A stretch of 64,000 bases of DNA from Vibrio metoecus. GTDB lineage: Bacteria > Pseudomonadota > Gammaproteobacteria > Enterobacterales > Vibrionaceae. Below the pieces are notes generated by a model. The model worked only from the letters and a program-made list of their open reading frames with translations. It ran no database searches and was not told the origin of the DNA. This document shows positions 25,318 to 34,137 of the stretch, piece by piece. The DNA lies in assembly GCF_009665255.1 (NCBI RefSeq), contig NZ_CP035687.1:1-64000 (forward strand), in the 5' to 3' direction. Within the stretch, counting starts at the first letter, position 1. Each line of letters begins with the position of its first letter. The position numbers and the translations under genes are program-made.

Positions 25318-25834
25318 TGCTTAATCCATAAAAAAATCAGTAGGTTGTGGTTGTCGATTCCTTTGGCATTTCATTCAAGTTTTGTCGGCAATTCAATATT
25401 GTTTTTCGCTGCCTAATGAAGCGGCAATGTGTCTGGCGCTGTAAATTCTGAGTGATTGCCTCATTGGAATATTGAGTCTGCACGAGTCGAGTTTTGCTCT
25501 TTCAAGTCGCTTTGAGCAGTTTGGTGCCTTTACATACAGGCTTAAAGTCTGTCGGCAATTGAGCATTGCTTTGCGCTGTCTAATGAAACGGCAATGTGTC
25601 TGTCGCTGTAAATTTCAGTGTCATTGCCTCATTGAGTTGTCGTGCCCATGCGTGGTGAGTTGGTTTGTCGGAGAGGTTTTCCACATTGGCCTAGTTGCTA
25701 AATGAAAACCTGCATTGGTCAGTTCATAGGTAAAAGTTGAGCCAGTTCTAATTCAAGGCGATTCGAAGTTTGGTCAATGATTTCAGTGGGTTATTCTAGG
25801 GTTGGCTCAAATGTAAAGTGTTGAAGCTTAAGCA
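25318..25834. other. ORF-less cassette, family B copy 5 (mosaic)
   Basis: 517 bp whose first about 125 bp match copy 4 and the rest match copy 3, a chimera of its two upstream neighbours. Confidence 0.85.
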
Positions 25835-25957
25835 TAACAAACGCCTCAAGAGGGACTGTCAACGCGTGGCGTTTCCAGTCCCAATGAGCCGCGGTGGTTT
25901 CGGTGGTTGTGTTTGGGTTTGGTTGTTATGCGTTGTCAGCCCCTTAGGCGGGCGTTA
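25835..25957 (+). repeat. attC 40 (VCR)
   Basis: Third identical tandem site; its terminal TTA is the parE stop on the other strand. Confidence 0.93.
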
Positions 25958-26254
25958 TGCGCCAAATATTGGGTTCACATCCATGCTCTTATGAAGAATT
26001 CGGATCACCCTGATTTGTTGGCTGCCGATTTGCTGATAAAAGATGACGTGGCTCCCTTGGGGAAATTTTCTGTATCCCTCTCGAATTTCATCGCATGATT
26101 TACCGATGTCGGGATTTTCCGCTAAAAGCCAAAAGGAATCATCGAATTGCTTTAAATAAACATTTCGCTGCTCTTTTCCCCAGCGTCGTTGAGTGAATAA
26201 AGCAATATCCCGTAAATCGGCTTTAGCGGCGACAGTAAGATTAAATGGTTTCAT
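25955..26254 (-). CDS. parE: ParE toxin
   Basis: 99 aa of the ParE family: L-T-V-A-A-K-A-D-L-R-D-I-A-L-F-T-Q-R-R-W-G at the start, L-A-E-N-P-D-I-G-K-S-C-D-E-I-R-E-G-Y-R in the middle and V-I-R-I-L-H-K-S-M-D at the end. ParE of V. cholerae poisons gyrase. Starts 4 bp inside the antitoxin gene, and its TAA is the complement of the junction TTA. Confidence 0.9.
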   Translation of the reverse strand: MKPFNLTVAAKADLRDIALFTQRRWGKEQRNVYLKQFDDSFWLLAENPDIGKSCDEIREGYRKFPQGSHVIFYQQIGSQQIRVIRILHKSMDVNPIFGA

Positions 26255-26493
26255 CGAATGTTTTCACTATCGAGTTCATTGATGAAGCTATCAAGGTCAT
26301 AATCAGCATCACCACTTTGCTCACCTTCAACAAGTAATTGACGGAGTGACTGTAGTTTGGTTTCTTGGTTTTCGAGTAGACGTAGCGCAGAGCGAATGAC
26401 TTCACTTGCTGAGCCGTAACGTCCACTTTGTATTTGGCTTGTAATAAAGCCATCGAAGTGTTCACCAAGAGTGATACTTGTGTTTTTAGCCAT
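26251..26493 (-). CDS. parD: ParD antitoxin
   Basis: 80 aa, starting M-A-K-N-T-S-I-T-L-G-E-H-F-D-G-F-I, the ParD ribbon-helix-helix; G-R-Y-G-S-A-S-E-V-I-R-S-A-L-R-L-L-E is the typical second helix. The C-terminal tail is acidic and would cover ParE. It should repress its own promoter through the palindrome at 26521. Confidence 0.9.
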   Translation of the reverse strand: MAKNTSITLGEHFDGFITSQIQSGRYGSASEVIRSALRLLENQETKLQSLRQLLVEGEQSGDADYDLDSFINELDSENIR

Positions 26494-26520
26494 GAGCCCA
26501 TCTCCATAAATACCAAAAAG

Positions 26521-26555
26521 TACCTAATTATGGTATCAAATGGCATTTTGGGCAA
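26521..26555 (-). promoter_or_regulatory. parDE promoter and operator palindrome
   Basis: Minus strand: -35 TTGCCC (26550-26555), 17-bp spacer, -10 CATAAT (26527-26532). The palindrome TACC-N7-GGTA (26521-26535) overlaps the -10 box and is a likely ParD site. Confidence 0.62.
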
Positions 26556-26563
26556 GGCGCGCA

Positions 26564-26685
26564 TAACAAACGCCTCAAGAGGGACTGTCAACGCGCGGCG
26601 TTTCCAGTCCCATTGAACCGCGGTGGTTATGGCTTTTGTGTTTGAGTTTAGTGTTATGCGTTGTCAGCCCCTTAGGCGGGCGTTA
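26564..26685 (+). repeat. attC 41 (VCR)
   Basis: Closes the parDE cassette; TTGAACCGCGG and GGCTTTTGTG variants. Confidence 0.92.
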
Positions 26686-27098
26686 GTTTCTCTCAAGAAA
26701 AATCATCAAAAATTCACGCACAAGGTTCTGAAAAATCGGCTTTTAGCGTTCAAATTGCACAATTGGGCTTTTGAGTTTTTCTTGATACTGATTTGGTAGA
26801 AAGCGTTGAAAGTTCAACAGTTTCAAAGTCGTTTTAAGCCATCAAATCTCGATGCTTCAACTCTGTTGGATGTTCAACACTCAAAGTTTGGTTTCGCAAA
26901 TGGCTTCATCATCGCTGAAATTATGCTTTCTTTGTCGCGGACTCTTAACCGTGGTCAACTTAACCTTGATCGTTTTGAGTTTTGGCAGCCAACTTCACAG
27001 CTTTTGGTGTTGGACGTGTGTTTGTTTGATGCATTTGCGTAAAATGATTTTCAAACAAATGTGTTAAAAAGTCATTGTTAAACAATGGGCTACGAAAC
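26686..27098. other. ORF-less cassette, family A copy 5
   Basis: 413 bp, TTTCTCTCAAG start subtype; 71-78 aa frames inside it are not kept across copies. Confidence 0.85.
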
Positions 27099-27221
27099 TA
27101 ACAAACGCCTCAAGAGGGACTGTCAACGCGCGGCGTTTCCAGTCCCAATGGGCTGCGGTGGTTACGGCTGTTGTGTTTGAGTTTAGTGGTAGTGCGTTGC
27201 CAGCCCCTTAGGCGGGTGTTA
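27099..27221 (+). repeat. attC 42 (VCR)
   Basis: Follows A5; right end GGCGGGTGTTA with C to T just before the crossover triplet. Confidence 0.92.
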
Positions 27222-27735
27222 TGCTTAATCCATTAAAATCAAGTGTTTGTGGTTTTCGTTCCCTTTGGCATTTTGTTCAGGTTTTGTCGGCAATTCAATA
27301 TTGTTCGTCGCTGCCTAATGAAGCGGCAATGTATCTGGTGCTGAAAATTCAGTGTTATTGCCTCATTGAAATGTTGAGCCTGCGTGGGGTGAATGTTGCT
27401 GGCTCAAGTCGTTTTGAGCAGTTTGGTGCCTTTACTTACAGGCTTAAAGTCTGTCGGCAATTGAGCATTGTTTTGCGCTGCCTAATGGAACGGCAATGTG
27501 TCTGTCGCTGTAAATTTCAGTGTTATTGCCTCATTGAGTTGTCGTGCCCATGCGTGGTGAGTGAGTTTGTCGGAGAGGTTTTCTACATTGGCCTAGTTGC
27601 TAAATGAAAGCCTGCATTGGTTAGTTCATAGGTAAAATTTGATTCAGTTCTAACTCAAGGAATTCGAAGTTTGGTTAATTATTTCAGTGGGTTATTCTTG
27701 ATTTGGTTCAAATGTAAAGTGTTGAAGCTTAAGCA
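27222..27735. other. ORF-less cassette, family B copy 6
   Basis: 514 bp. The two repeat units start at TGTCGGCAATT (27285 and 27452, period 167 bp). Within the second unit GGCAAT (27492) can pair with ATTGCC (27525). A 128-aa frame runs through it but is not kept in sister copies. Confidence 0.85.
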
Positions 27736-27858
27736 TAACAAACGCCTCAAGAGGGACTGTCAACGCGCGGCGTTTCCAGTCCCATTGAGCCGCAGTGGTT
27801 GCAGTTGTTGTGTTTGAGTTTAGTGTTAATGCGTTGCCAGCCCCTTAGGCGGGCGTTA
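27736..27858 (+). repeat. attC 43 (VCR)
   Basis: Follows B6. Confidence 0.93.
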
Positions 27859-27873
27859 TGCAGTTATTTGAGC

Positions 27874-28389
27874 ATGGATGAAAAAGTGATTATTAGAAAA
27901 GTAACAGTCGAAGATGCAGAGTCAGTATTGTCATTAATGTACCAATTAGATCGAGAGTCTAAATTCATGCTGCTTGAACCAGAAGAAAGGACAACCACAC
28001 TGGAGCAGCAAATCCAAATTATTCACTCATTCAATGATTCATCTAATAAGGTGATGTATTTACTGACCAATGATGAAAAGGCTTTTGGTTTCATTGTCGG
28101 TGTAGGTAATACAGCCAATCGCAATAAACACTGCATGTCTTTGGTCATTGGCCTTCTCCAAGCTGTTACAGGCCAAGGATTTGGAAAAGAATTAGTAAAC
28201 AAGCTTGAAGGTTGGGCGATTTCTCATGGATATAGCCGGCTAGAGTTGACCGTAATGCAGCACAATGAGAGAGCTAAAAGGCTCTATGAGTCATGTGGTT
28301 TTGAAGTTGAGGGTTTAAAGCGCCATTCTCTGGTTGTCGATGGTGAGTATGTTAATGAGCTGTACATGTCTAAGCTATTAACCGCATAA
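27874..28389 (+). CDS. GNAT acetyltransferase
   Basis: 171 aa starting M-D-E-K-V-I-I-R-K-V-T-V-E-D-A-E. Motif A is A-V-T-G-Q-G-F-G-K-E-L-V-N-K-L-E (about 96-111), then E-L-T-V-M-Q-H-N-E-R-A-K-R-L-Y-E-S-C-G-F. ATG at 27874 is the first start after attC; the longer frame through attC is rejected. No strong ribosome site. Stop TAA belongs to attC. Confidence 0.85.
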   Translation: MDEKVIIRKVTVEDAESVLSLMYQLDRESKFMLLEPEERTTTLEQQIQIIHSFNDSSNKVMYLLTNDEKAFGFIVGVGNTANRNKHCMSLVIGLLQAVTGQGFGKELVNKLEGWAISHGYSRLELTVMQHNERAKRLYESCGFEVEGLKRHSLVVDGEYVNELYMSKLLTA

Positions 28390-28509
28390 CAAACGCCTCA
28401 AGAGGGACTGTCAACGCGCGGCGTTTCCAGTCCCATTGAGCCGCGGTGGTTTCGGTTGTTGTGTTTGAGTTTAGTGTTAATGCGTTGCCAGCCCCTTAGG
28501 CGGGCGTTA
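28387..28509 (+). repeat. attC 44 (VCR)
   Basis: TAA doubles as stop of the 27874 GNAT. Confidence 0.93.
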
Positions 28510-28544
28510 TATTTTTCAGTGCACTAAATAGAGAATTGAAGGAA

Positions 28545-29699
28545 ATGGAAGTAGAATTTAGCGAGAACAATTACTCTTTATATTATGATGAATCCAATAA
28601 TATCAGAAAGTTACTTCTTGATGGCGATGAGTACAATATTGACAATGATCCGAACCAAGATTCATCACCAATATTTGTCCTAGCGGGGATTGCTTTTAGT
28701 CAAGCAAGTCAAAGTGTAGATTTTGAAGATTTAAAGAAGCAGTTGTGTCTTCAAAAAGGGGCTACTGAGTTAAAGCTAGCCCAGATGATAAAAATTAGAG
28801 CAAAGTACACTCCCTCACAAGCATTTAAATATGCACTTGGCAGCAAAAGATTTAATACATTTTTTCAATACTTACTATCAAAGAAAGTATTTATTCATTA
28901 TGAGATGATCAATACAGTCTATTGGTCATTTTTGGACATAATCGAAGATTTGATTCTTTGCACAGAAGACCCCAAAGATTATGCCAACCAGTTCATCTAT
29001 AAGGATTGCTTGTATAGGCTCATCAAAATGGACAAAGAAAATTTTTTGTCATTGATGAGCCAATTTAACTATCCAAACATAGAAAAGAAGGACTCACTTA
29101 AGTTTCTCGAACTGCTAAGTGACTTAATTATGAGGAACCTCGCGGTAAAATTTTCCAAATCAGAGAGTGATCTAGATTTCAAAATGCTAAATTATTTGGG
29201 ATTTTTCGTTTATAAGTGCATCAAACTATTTGAAGATAAGGTGAAGTTTGAACTGGTTTTCGATTTTAAGAAGGACATACTTATAGAAGACTTCTCCTTC
29301 TTCTATATTAATAGACTGAAAATGTTTCCAAACTCATTACATATTCTGGACAATGAGTTTGAAGTTGAAGAGAAGATAAATAGTGCAAGAAGTTATGATC
29401 CTGAACTGAATGGTTTATCGTTTTCATTTGTTGAATCAAAAGAAACAGAGAATTATTTGGTTCAAATGTCTGATGTAGTATCCGGCTTTATTCGTCTGTA
29501 TTTTGACTTTCTCGAGTACGCATCTATTGAAGACGTAACAAACTTTGTAGCAGAGCTAAACCCACTGCAAGAAGAAACTTTAGGATTGTTTAAAAAATTA
29601 CACGATCAATCTGTACAAGAAAGCCATATATTATTGCACCGAGTAATAGTTCCAATTGATGAACATAAAGCAACAATATTATTCGACAATGAAATATAA
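28545..29699 (+). CDS. DUF3800 domain protein
   Basis: 384 aa. Y-Y-D-E-S-N-N-I near the N-terminus and L-V-Q-M-S-D-V-V-S-G-F-I near residue 308 match the two conserved blocks of DUF3800 (Y-x-D-E-S-G at the first strand, and the L-Q-x-A-D-x-x-x-G helix), an RNase H-like fold seen in several predicted defence loci. Asp/Glu in both blocks would form an acidic metal site, so nuclease activity is a reasonable guess but not shown. The start is uncertain: ATG 28545 or in-frame TTG 28536. Low GC for the array; it carries a diverged attC (29697), suggesting transfer. Confidence 0.65.
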   Translation: MEVEFSENNYSLYYDESNNIRKLLLDGDEYNIDNDPNQDSSPIFVLAGIAFSQASQSVDFEDLKKQLCLQKGATELKLAQMIKIRAKYTPSQAFKYALGSKRFNTFFQYLLSKKVFIHYEMINTVYWSFLDIIEDLILCTEDPKDYANQFIYKDCLYRLIKMDKENFLSLMSQFNYPNIEKKDSLKFLELLSDLIMRNLAVKFSKSESDLDFKMLNYLGFFVYKCIKLFEDKVKFELVFDFKKDILIEDFSFFYINRLKMFPNSLHILDNEFEVEEKINSARSYDPELNGLSFSFVESKETENYLVQMSDVVSGFIRLYFDFLEYASIEDVTNFVAELNPLQEETLGLFKKLHDQSVQESHILLHRVIVPIDEHKATILFDNEI

Positions 29700-29816
29700 C
29701 AAACTGTTCAAGAGGGATTCGCAACGCGTGGCATTTTTACTATGCGTTGTTTTTGGTGTTTAAGGTGGTATGCGGCAGCTTTGGTATTGCGTTGCTCACC
29801 CCTTAACAGGGCGTTA
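29697..29816 (+). repeat. attC 45 (diverged)
   Basis: TAACAAACTGTTCAAGAGGG left, CCCCTTAACAGGGCGTTA right; same subtype as 34135 and 40191. TAA is the DUF3800 stop. Confidence 0.88.
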
Positions 29817-29831
29817 TGCAGTTTTTTAGCA

Positions 29832-29857
29832 ATAAAAAACCAGCATTTTCTGCTGGT
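29832..29857 (-). terminator. Rho-independent terminator of RRM copy 1
   Basis: Minus strand: ACCAGCA-GAAAA-TGCTGGT followed by TTTTTTA. A 7-bp stem and T-run just past the RRM stop. Confidence 0.85.
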
Positions 29858-29870
29858 CTTAGAATTTGCT

Positions 29871-30107
29871 TTATTGAGCTGCTTTGACTCGAATCTTACT
29901 TTTGGCAACGTTTGTCATATTCAGCGCTGCAATTGCAGTTTTTGCTTCTGAAGCCTCTGGCATTTCGACGAAAGCAAAGCCTTTCGATAGACCGGTTTCT
30001 TGGTCTAAAACGAGAGTGCATTCGGTCACAGAGCCGTGTTCAGAAAACAGTTTACGAATGTCGTGCTCAGTTGTGGTGCGAGCAAGGTTGCGAACTAAGA
30101 GTTTCAT
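29871..30107 (-). CDS. RRM RNA-binding protein (copy 1)
   Basis: 78 aa, a single RNA recognition motif: RNP2 L-L-V-R-N-L (3-8) and RNP1 K-G-F-A-F-V-E-M (42-49), with aromatic Phe44 and Phe46. Such small RRM proteins occur in several bacteria; their RNA targets are mostly unknown. ATG at 30107 is preferred; the longer frame to 30152 adds a non-conserved leader. Minus strand with its own terminator; the other two copies are at 41066 and 42201. Confidence 0.88.
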   Translation of the reverse strand: MKLLVRNLARTTTEHDIRKLFSEHGSVTECTLVLDQETGLSKGFAFVEMPEASEAKTAIAALNMTNVAKSKIRVKAAQ

Positions 30108-30220
30108 AGTTGTCCGTTGATGTAGAAATAACGGTGAGGATTGTCTCAACAAAGACAGTTGCCACCAAGCGATAGTTTGTTTTTACCGTAAAATAGCAGC
30201 ATTTAAGGCAACCAACTGCA

Positions 30221-30343
30221 TAACAAACGCCTCAAGAGGGACTGTCAACGCGTGGCGTTTCCAGTCCCATTGAGCCGAAGTGGTTTCAGCTGTTGTGTTT
30301 GAGCTTAGTGGTAGTGCGTTGCCAGCCCCTTAGGCGGGCGTTA
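30221..30343 (+). repeat. attC 46 (VCR)
   Basis: Closes RRM cassette copy 1; GCCGAAG and TTTCAGC variants. Confidence 0.92.
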
Positions 30344-30371
30344 GTTTACATATCAGATTCAGAGGACGAAA

Positions 30372-30839
30372 ATGAAAATTAGATCAGCAGATGCGTCAGA
30401 TTTAGACTCACTTTTGCGTCTTAATTATCAGATTGGAGTTATGCACTTTGAAAATGCACCTGAAGCATTTGTAAAACCGTCATCTGAAGAAAAAGAGTTC
30501 CTTCTTAAGGCTCTAAATGATCAATCAAGGCTGTTTCTTGTTGCAGAAATCTCTGGTGATGTTGTTGGCTTCGTAACAGCTACGGTAACTCAAAATGAAG
30601 CTATCCCGTTTTTAGTTAAAACACCAATTTGTCGTGTCGGCACAATTGTAGTTGATGAAAATGCTAGAGTTTCTGGTATTGGTACTCAACTCATGGCTCG
30701 ATGTAATGACTGGGCTAAATCTCAGGGTGCTGAGCAAATTAGACTAGAGGTCATGGCTTTCAACAAGAGTGCGCAAAGCTTTTATGTAAAACTAGGCTTT
30801 GAAGAGCAGTCAAAAACAATGTGGAAAACTGTAAACTAA
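30372..30839 (+). CDS. GNAT acetyltransferase
   Basis: 155 aa: M-K-I-R-S-A-D-A-S-D-L-D at the start, V-G-T-I-V-V-D-E-N-A-R-V-S-G-I-G-T-Q-L-M (about 89-108) as the acetyl-CoA loop, then E-V-M-A-F-N-K-S-A-Q-S-F-Y-V-K-L-G-F. Typical of amino-group acetyltransferases; substrate unknown. GAGGACG precedes ATG. Stop TAA shared with attC. Confidence 0.86.
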   Translation: MKIRSADASDLDSLLRLNYQIGVMHFENAPEAFVKPSSEEKEFLLKALNDQSRLFLVAEISGDVVGFVTATVTQNEAIPFLVKTPICRVGTIVVDENARVSGIGTQLMARCNDWAKSQGAEQIRLEVMAFNKSAQSFYVKLGFEEQSKTMWKTVN

Positions 30840-30958
30840 CAAACGCCTCAAGAGGGACTGTCAACGCGTGGCGTTTCCAGTCCCAATGAGCCGAAGTGGT
30901 TACGGTTGTTGTGATTGAGTTTGGTGTTATGCGTTGCCAGCCCCTTAGGCGGGCGTTA
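30837..30958 (+). repeat. attC 47 (VCR)
   Basis: TAA doubles as stop of the 30372 GNAT. Confidence 0.93.
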
Positions 30959-30996
30959 TGTTTCGGATAAAAGGTATTGTTACCTAGGAGGTAAAT

Positions 30997-31911
30997 GTGA
31001 CTGATGAAATTGATTCAATAAAGTACCTAACCAGTGTTCAATCTGAGATTGATGTTCATAAAAAGGGTATAAGAAATGTGCAAGTATTTATATCTGTAGT
31101 GTTTACAATCACAGCTGCCTATATAGGTAGTTTGTACTACAATCAAAATGTTATTTCATCGCAGTTTTCACTGGCATTAACTGAACTAAATAACAGCTTT
31201 GTACACCGAAACGACCTTCTTGTAAAAAAGCTTGATTCATCAAATAGTACTCTTTTAAAAGAGTTTGAAAAATATAATTCCTCGGTGGAAAAAATAGAAA
31301 TTTCTGAAAATCTACAACGAATTGTAAATGAATTTACTGGTATTCGTAAATATCTAACAGTCGTTAATGAAAGAATCATCAAAGATGATTTAATCAACAA
31401 AGACGATTTGGAAGAGCTAATTTTAATTAGTCAATCGATACTGGCCAGATTAAAAAACATGCAAATGGAACCTTTTGAGAAAGTATCGACATTAATGGAG
31501 GGACATATTGAGTTGATTGATGAATTTGATTCGCTAGAACCTCCTGTAGTCGAAGTTATGGCGTTTTACTCAAGGGTAGAAAAACTAATAGGTGACGCTG
31601 TGGCAATAAAAAGCTCTGATTATTCTTTGTATATTTTTGTAAGCCTTTTTCTATTACTATTTGCAATTTCGATATCAATTTACAAGTACCACCATAATCA
31701 AATTAGCCGCTTGAATCGTGAGAAACATGACTTTTTAAAAGTTATTTTTATTGTTAATAGCGATCTTGGTGGAACTAGAACACATGATAACAGCTTAGTT
31801 GAAATGTTATTATCCAGTACAAGGGGGCAAACGCACGAATCTACTAATTTAACTAGCCCAGTTGCAAATTTGGTGGAAAATGTATCAGCTGGGTTAAAAA
31901 AGTCACCGTAA
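30997..31911 (+). CDS. Two-TM membrane protein with long middle domain
   Basis: 304 aa from GTG at 30997, with GGAGG 6 bp before it. TM helices at about 27-48 and 210-230 enclose a 160-residue helical domain rich in heptad-like Leu/Glu/Lys, probably a periplasmic coiled coil. The layout recalls sensor or septum-type proteins but no family motif is seen. The IS30 copy inserted at its stop codon; the TAA was duplicated as the target site, so the reading frame is unharmed. Confidence 0.6.
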   Translation: MTDEIDSIKYLTSVQSEIDVHKKGIRNVQVFISVVFTITAAYIGSLYYNQNVISSQFSLALTELNNSFVHRNDLLVKKLDSSNSTLLKEFEKYNSSVEKIEISENLQRIVNEFTGIRKYLTVVNERIIKDDLINKDDLEELILISQSILARLKNMQMEPFEKVSTLMEGHIELIDEFDSLEPPVVEVMAFYSRVEKLIGDAVAIKSSDYSLYIFVSLFLLLFAISISIYKYHHNQISRLNREKHDFLKVIFIVNSDLGGTRTHDNSLVEMLLSSTRGQTHESTNLTSPVANLVENVSAGLKKSP

Positions 31912-32988
31912 CTTAGTATCAAGTTTGAAGTGCAACGATCAGCGATAATATCCAACAAAACATTCCTCCGGAGTTTGAAAGCCAAGACGAGCTCTGGGTC
32001 TGTTGTTAAGTTTGTGGGCAATCGCGTTGCACTTTGCTTGAGTAAGTGTCGCCATCGAGGTGCCTTTGTGGAGATATTGTCGGATAAGGCCGTTGGTATT
32101 TTCATTGGTTCCTCGTTCCCAAGAGTGGTGTGGGTTAGCAAAATAAAATCGAGTATCGGTGGCGGCTTCAATAAGCTCATATTGGTTAAACTCAGTGCCA
32201 TTATCGGCGGTAATGGTGGTAAACAGGCCATCAAATCGACTCATAAGCTGAATGGTTCGCTGGTTAAGTGATGCGGTTATTCGGTCGTCCATTTGCCCAA
32301 TCAGGGTGTAGCCGGTCATGCGCTCAACGAGTGTCACGATGCAGTGTTTAGAGCCTTTCCCCATAACCGTATCAATTTCCCAGTGTCCACGCGTTTTACG
32401 TGTTTCGACACTTTTGGGTCGTTCTGAGATATGTCGTTTATTGGCGAGCCTTCCGCGACTATCGTAGGCAGCGTAACGCTTGCGCCGCTGTTTGGTTGAT
32501 TGTCGGAGGTGCTTCCAAAGCGTGCCTCCATTGGCTTTATCTCGCCAGATGTACTGGTAAATGGACTCATGGCTAATGGTCGGCTGTTTATATCGTTTCA
32601 TTCTTCCGACCACTTGAGCAGGACTCCAGTCTTTTTTAATAAAGTGCACGACTTGGTTATATTGCTGCTGAGTAATACGCTGATTGCGCCTAGATTTACT
32701 GCGCCTTGTCCGAGTGCGTTGGTCGGCTTTGAAAGCGCGGTATGCTCCATCGTAAGCACAACGGTTGCGAGCAATTTCGCGAGAAATCGTACTCTTATGT
32801 CGCCCAGTGAGTTTGGCGATATGGGTATAGCTTAGACCTTGCTTTTTATAAGCAGCGATTGTATATCTCTCACCCTCGGTGAGCTGTTTATAAGTCATTC
32901 TTTTTCACTTCTTGGCGGGAGGAAAAATAGGGATTATGACGGCTCACCGTTTTATTTTTTAGTGTTGCACTTAGTATATGAATCCAAG
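31912..32988 (-). mobile_element. IS30 family insertion sequence, copy 1 (1077 bp)
   Basis: Ends are imperfect inverted repeats of 25 bp, 17 of 25 matching: left CTTAGTATCAAG, right (reverse) CTTGGATTCATA, both ending AAGTGCAAC. The 3-bp sequence TAA on both sides (31909-31911 and 32989-32991) is the target-site duplication. One transposase gene is carried on the minus strand. The second copy at 62636 has the same length and looks identical. Confidence 0.88.
31939..32898 (-). CDS. IS30 family transposase (copy 1)
   Basis: 319 aa. An N-terminal helix-turn-helix (L-T-E-G-E-R-Y-T-I, S-Y-T-H-I-A-K-L, H-K-S-T-I-S-R-E-I) is followed by the DDE domain: Asp176 in G-H-W-E-I-D-T-V-M-G, Asp232 in T-A-D-N-G-T-E-F and Glu266 in R-G-T-N-E-N-T-N-G-L. 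All catalytic residues are kept, so it is probably active. Same protein as 62663. Confidence 0.92.
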   Translation of the reverse strand: MTYKQLTEGERYTIAAYKKQGLSYTHIAKLTGRHKSTISREIARNRCAYDGAYRAFKADQRTRTRRSKSRRNQRITQQQYNQVVHFIKKDWSPAQVVGRMKRYKQPTISHESIYQYIWRDKANGGTLWKHLRQSTKQRRKRYAAYDSRGRLANKRHISERPKSVETRKTRGHWEIDTVMGKGSKHCIVTLVERMTGYTLIGQMDDRITASLNQRTIQLMSRFDGLFTTITADNGTEFNQYELIEAATDTRFYFANPHHSWERGTNENTNGLIRQYLHKGTSMATLTQAKCNAIAHKLNNRPRARLGFQTPEECFVGYYR

Positions 32989-32993
32989 TAACA

Positions 32994-33115
32994 TAACAAA
33001 CGCCTTAAGAGGGACTGTCAACGCGCGGCGTTTCCAGTCCCAATGAGCCGCGGTGGTTACAGTTGTTGTGTTTGAGTTTAGTGGTATGCGTTGCCAGCCC
33101 CTTAGGCGGGCGTTA
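32994..33115 (+). repeat. attC 48 (VCR)
   Basis: Closes the cassette of the 304-aa membrane protein after the IS30 insertion; CCTTAAG variant. Confidence 0.92.
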
Positions 33116-33168
33116 TATTAAATGAGAATGAAATACCATATAATGAAATTTTTAGGTTAGGTTAAAGA

Positions 33169-34137
33169 ATGAAAGCTCATAAAACAGGGACTATTGATAG
33201 TGGTTTTATCCTGGGGGAAAAAGGGTTAAGACGAATTATTGATACAGCTAAAGAACAACTCAATAAGGCTGGTGCTAAGGAAATATATCAAGAGTATGAA
33301 GTTAAATATGAAAATGGGGTGATAGAAAAGTTCCCTGTTATTGAAGAAGTATTAGACTTGGACAATATCGGCTCTAGTAAAATTTGCAGTCTATCTCTTA
33401 AGCTTGGTATTGCTGACCAAGAAAGTACGATTGAGCTTACATTTAGTAATCCAAGTGAAGAAAAAAATTCTGACTCAATTTATTACAGTATCACTGGGGT
33501 TGATAGAGATTGGTTATTTGTGACAATTTCACAAATTGAAGAGCGAATATCACCGGTTGAAAGAAGTAAGCGATGGGTTCTTGAGGCTAAGTTTAGTGAC
33601 TTAATTATGGTATTCGCAATGGGGTTAATGCTAACTTTTTACTATGTTTTTGTTAGCATGACATATGGAGATCGCGTCTACTCGTTTGACTATGAGAAAA
33701 CTTGGAAAGATTTCGTTGAAGTCGAGTATAGTGTCTCTGATGAACTTAAGAACTTGTCTCTTAGCAGTCCAGACTTAAAGCCGATTGAAGTGTTTTACGA
33801 ATATCAACTTTTATTAGCAAAAGAAGATGATATAAGAAGTGAAGCAATGACAAAATACGAAGAAGCGGCTCAGCAATGGGTGCGAGATCAAAGAAATTCG
33901 AAACTAGAAGATGAGTATAAGTTAGTCATTATGCTAATGGGGGGCTTTATTCCAGCCTTTCTGTTGTACTTTTATACAAGATTGGTACGTTCCATTTTTC
34001 CACTCTATGTATTTTGTTGGGGAGATTCAAAAGACCGATTCTCACGTCTTGAGTCGACACGAAAAACATTATTAGTCGGTGTGTGTTTGTCTTTCGCTGT
34101 ATCCGTATTTGCTGGATTGTTCGTAAATTTAATATAA
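33169..34137 (+). CDS. Three-TM membrane protein of unknown function
   Basis: 322 aa. A soluble N-terminal domain of about 140 residues, TM helix at about 143-165, a charged 85-residue loop, then TM helices at about 251-270 and 300-320. No known motif. The attC behind it is of a diverged subtype (34135), so it probably came from another Vibrio species. Weak ribosome site before the ATG. Stop TAA shared with attC. Confidence 0.6.
   Translation: MKAHKTGTIDSGFILGEKGLRRIIDTAKEQLNKAGAKEIYQEYEVKYENGVIEKFPVIEEVLDLDNIGSSKICSLSLKLGIADQESTIELTFSNPSEEKNSDSIYYSITGVDRDWLFVTISQIEERISPVERSKRWVLEAKFSDLIMVFAMGLMLTFYYVFVSMTYGDRVYSFDYEKTWKDFVEVEYSVSDELKNLSLSSPDLKPIEVFYEYQLLLAKEDDIRSEAMTKYEEAAQQWVRDQRNSKLEDEYKLVIMLMGGFIPAFLLYFYTRLVRSIFPLYVFCWGDSKDRFSRLESTRKTLLVGVCLSFAVSVFAGLFVNLI

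Noticed and set aside
26806..27067. 71-78 aa frames in family A copies (also 43817 and 61480)
   Set aside because: Present in two frames at once and not conserved across the 14 copies.
27221..27607. 128-aa frame in B6
   Set aside because: Starts at the attC junction, runs through both repeat units, and is not kept in sister copies.
32500..32835. 111-aa and 113-aa + strand frames and the 178-aa minus frame over IS30
   Set aside because: Shadows of the transposase gene in other frames, or read-outs across its left end.
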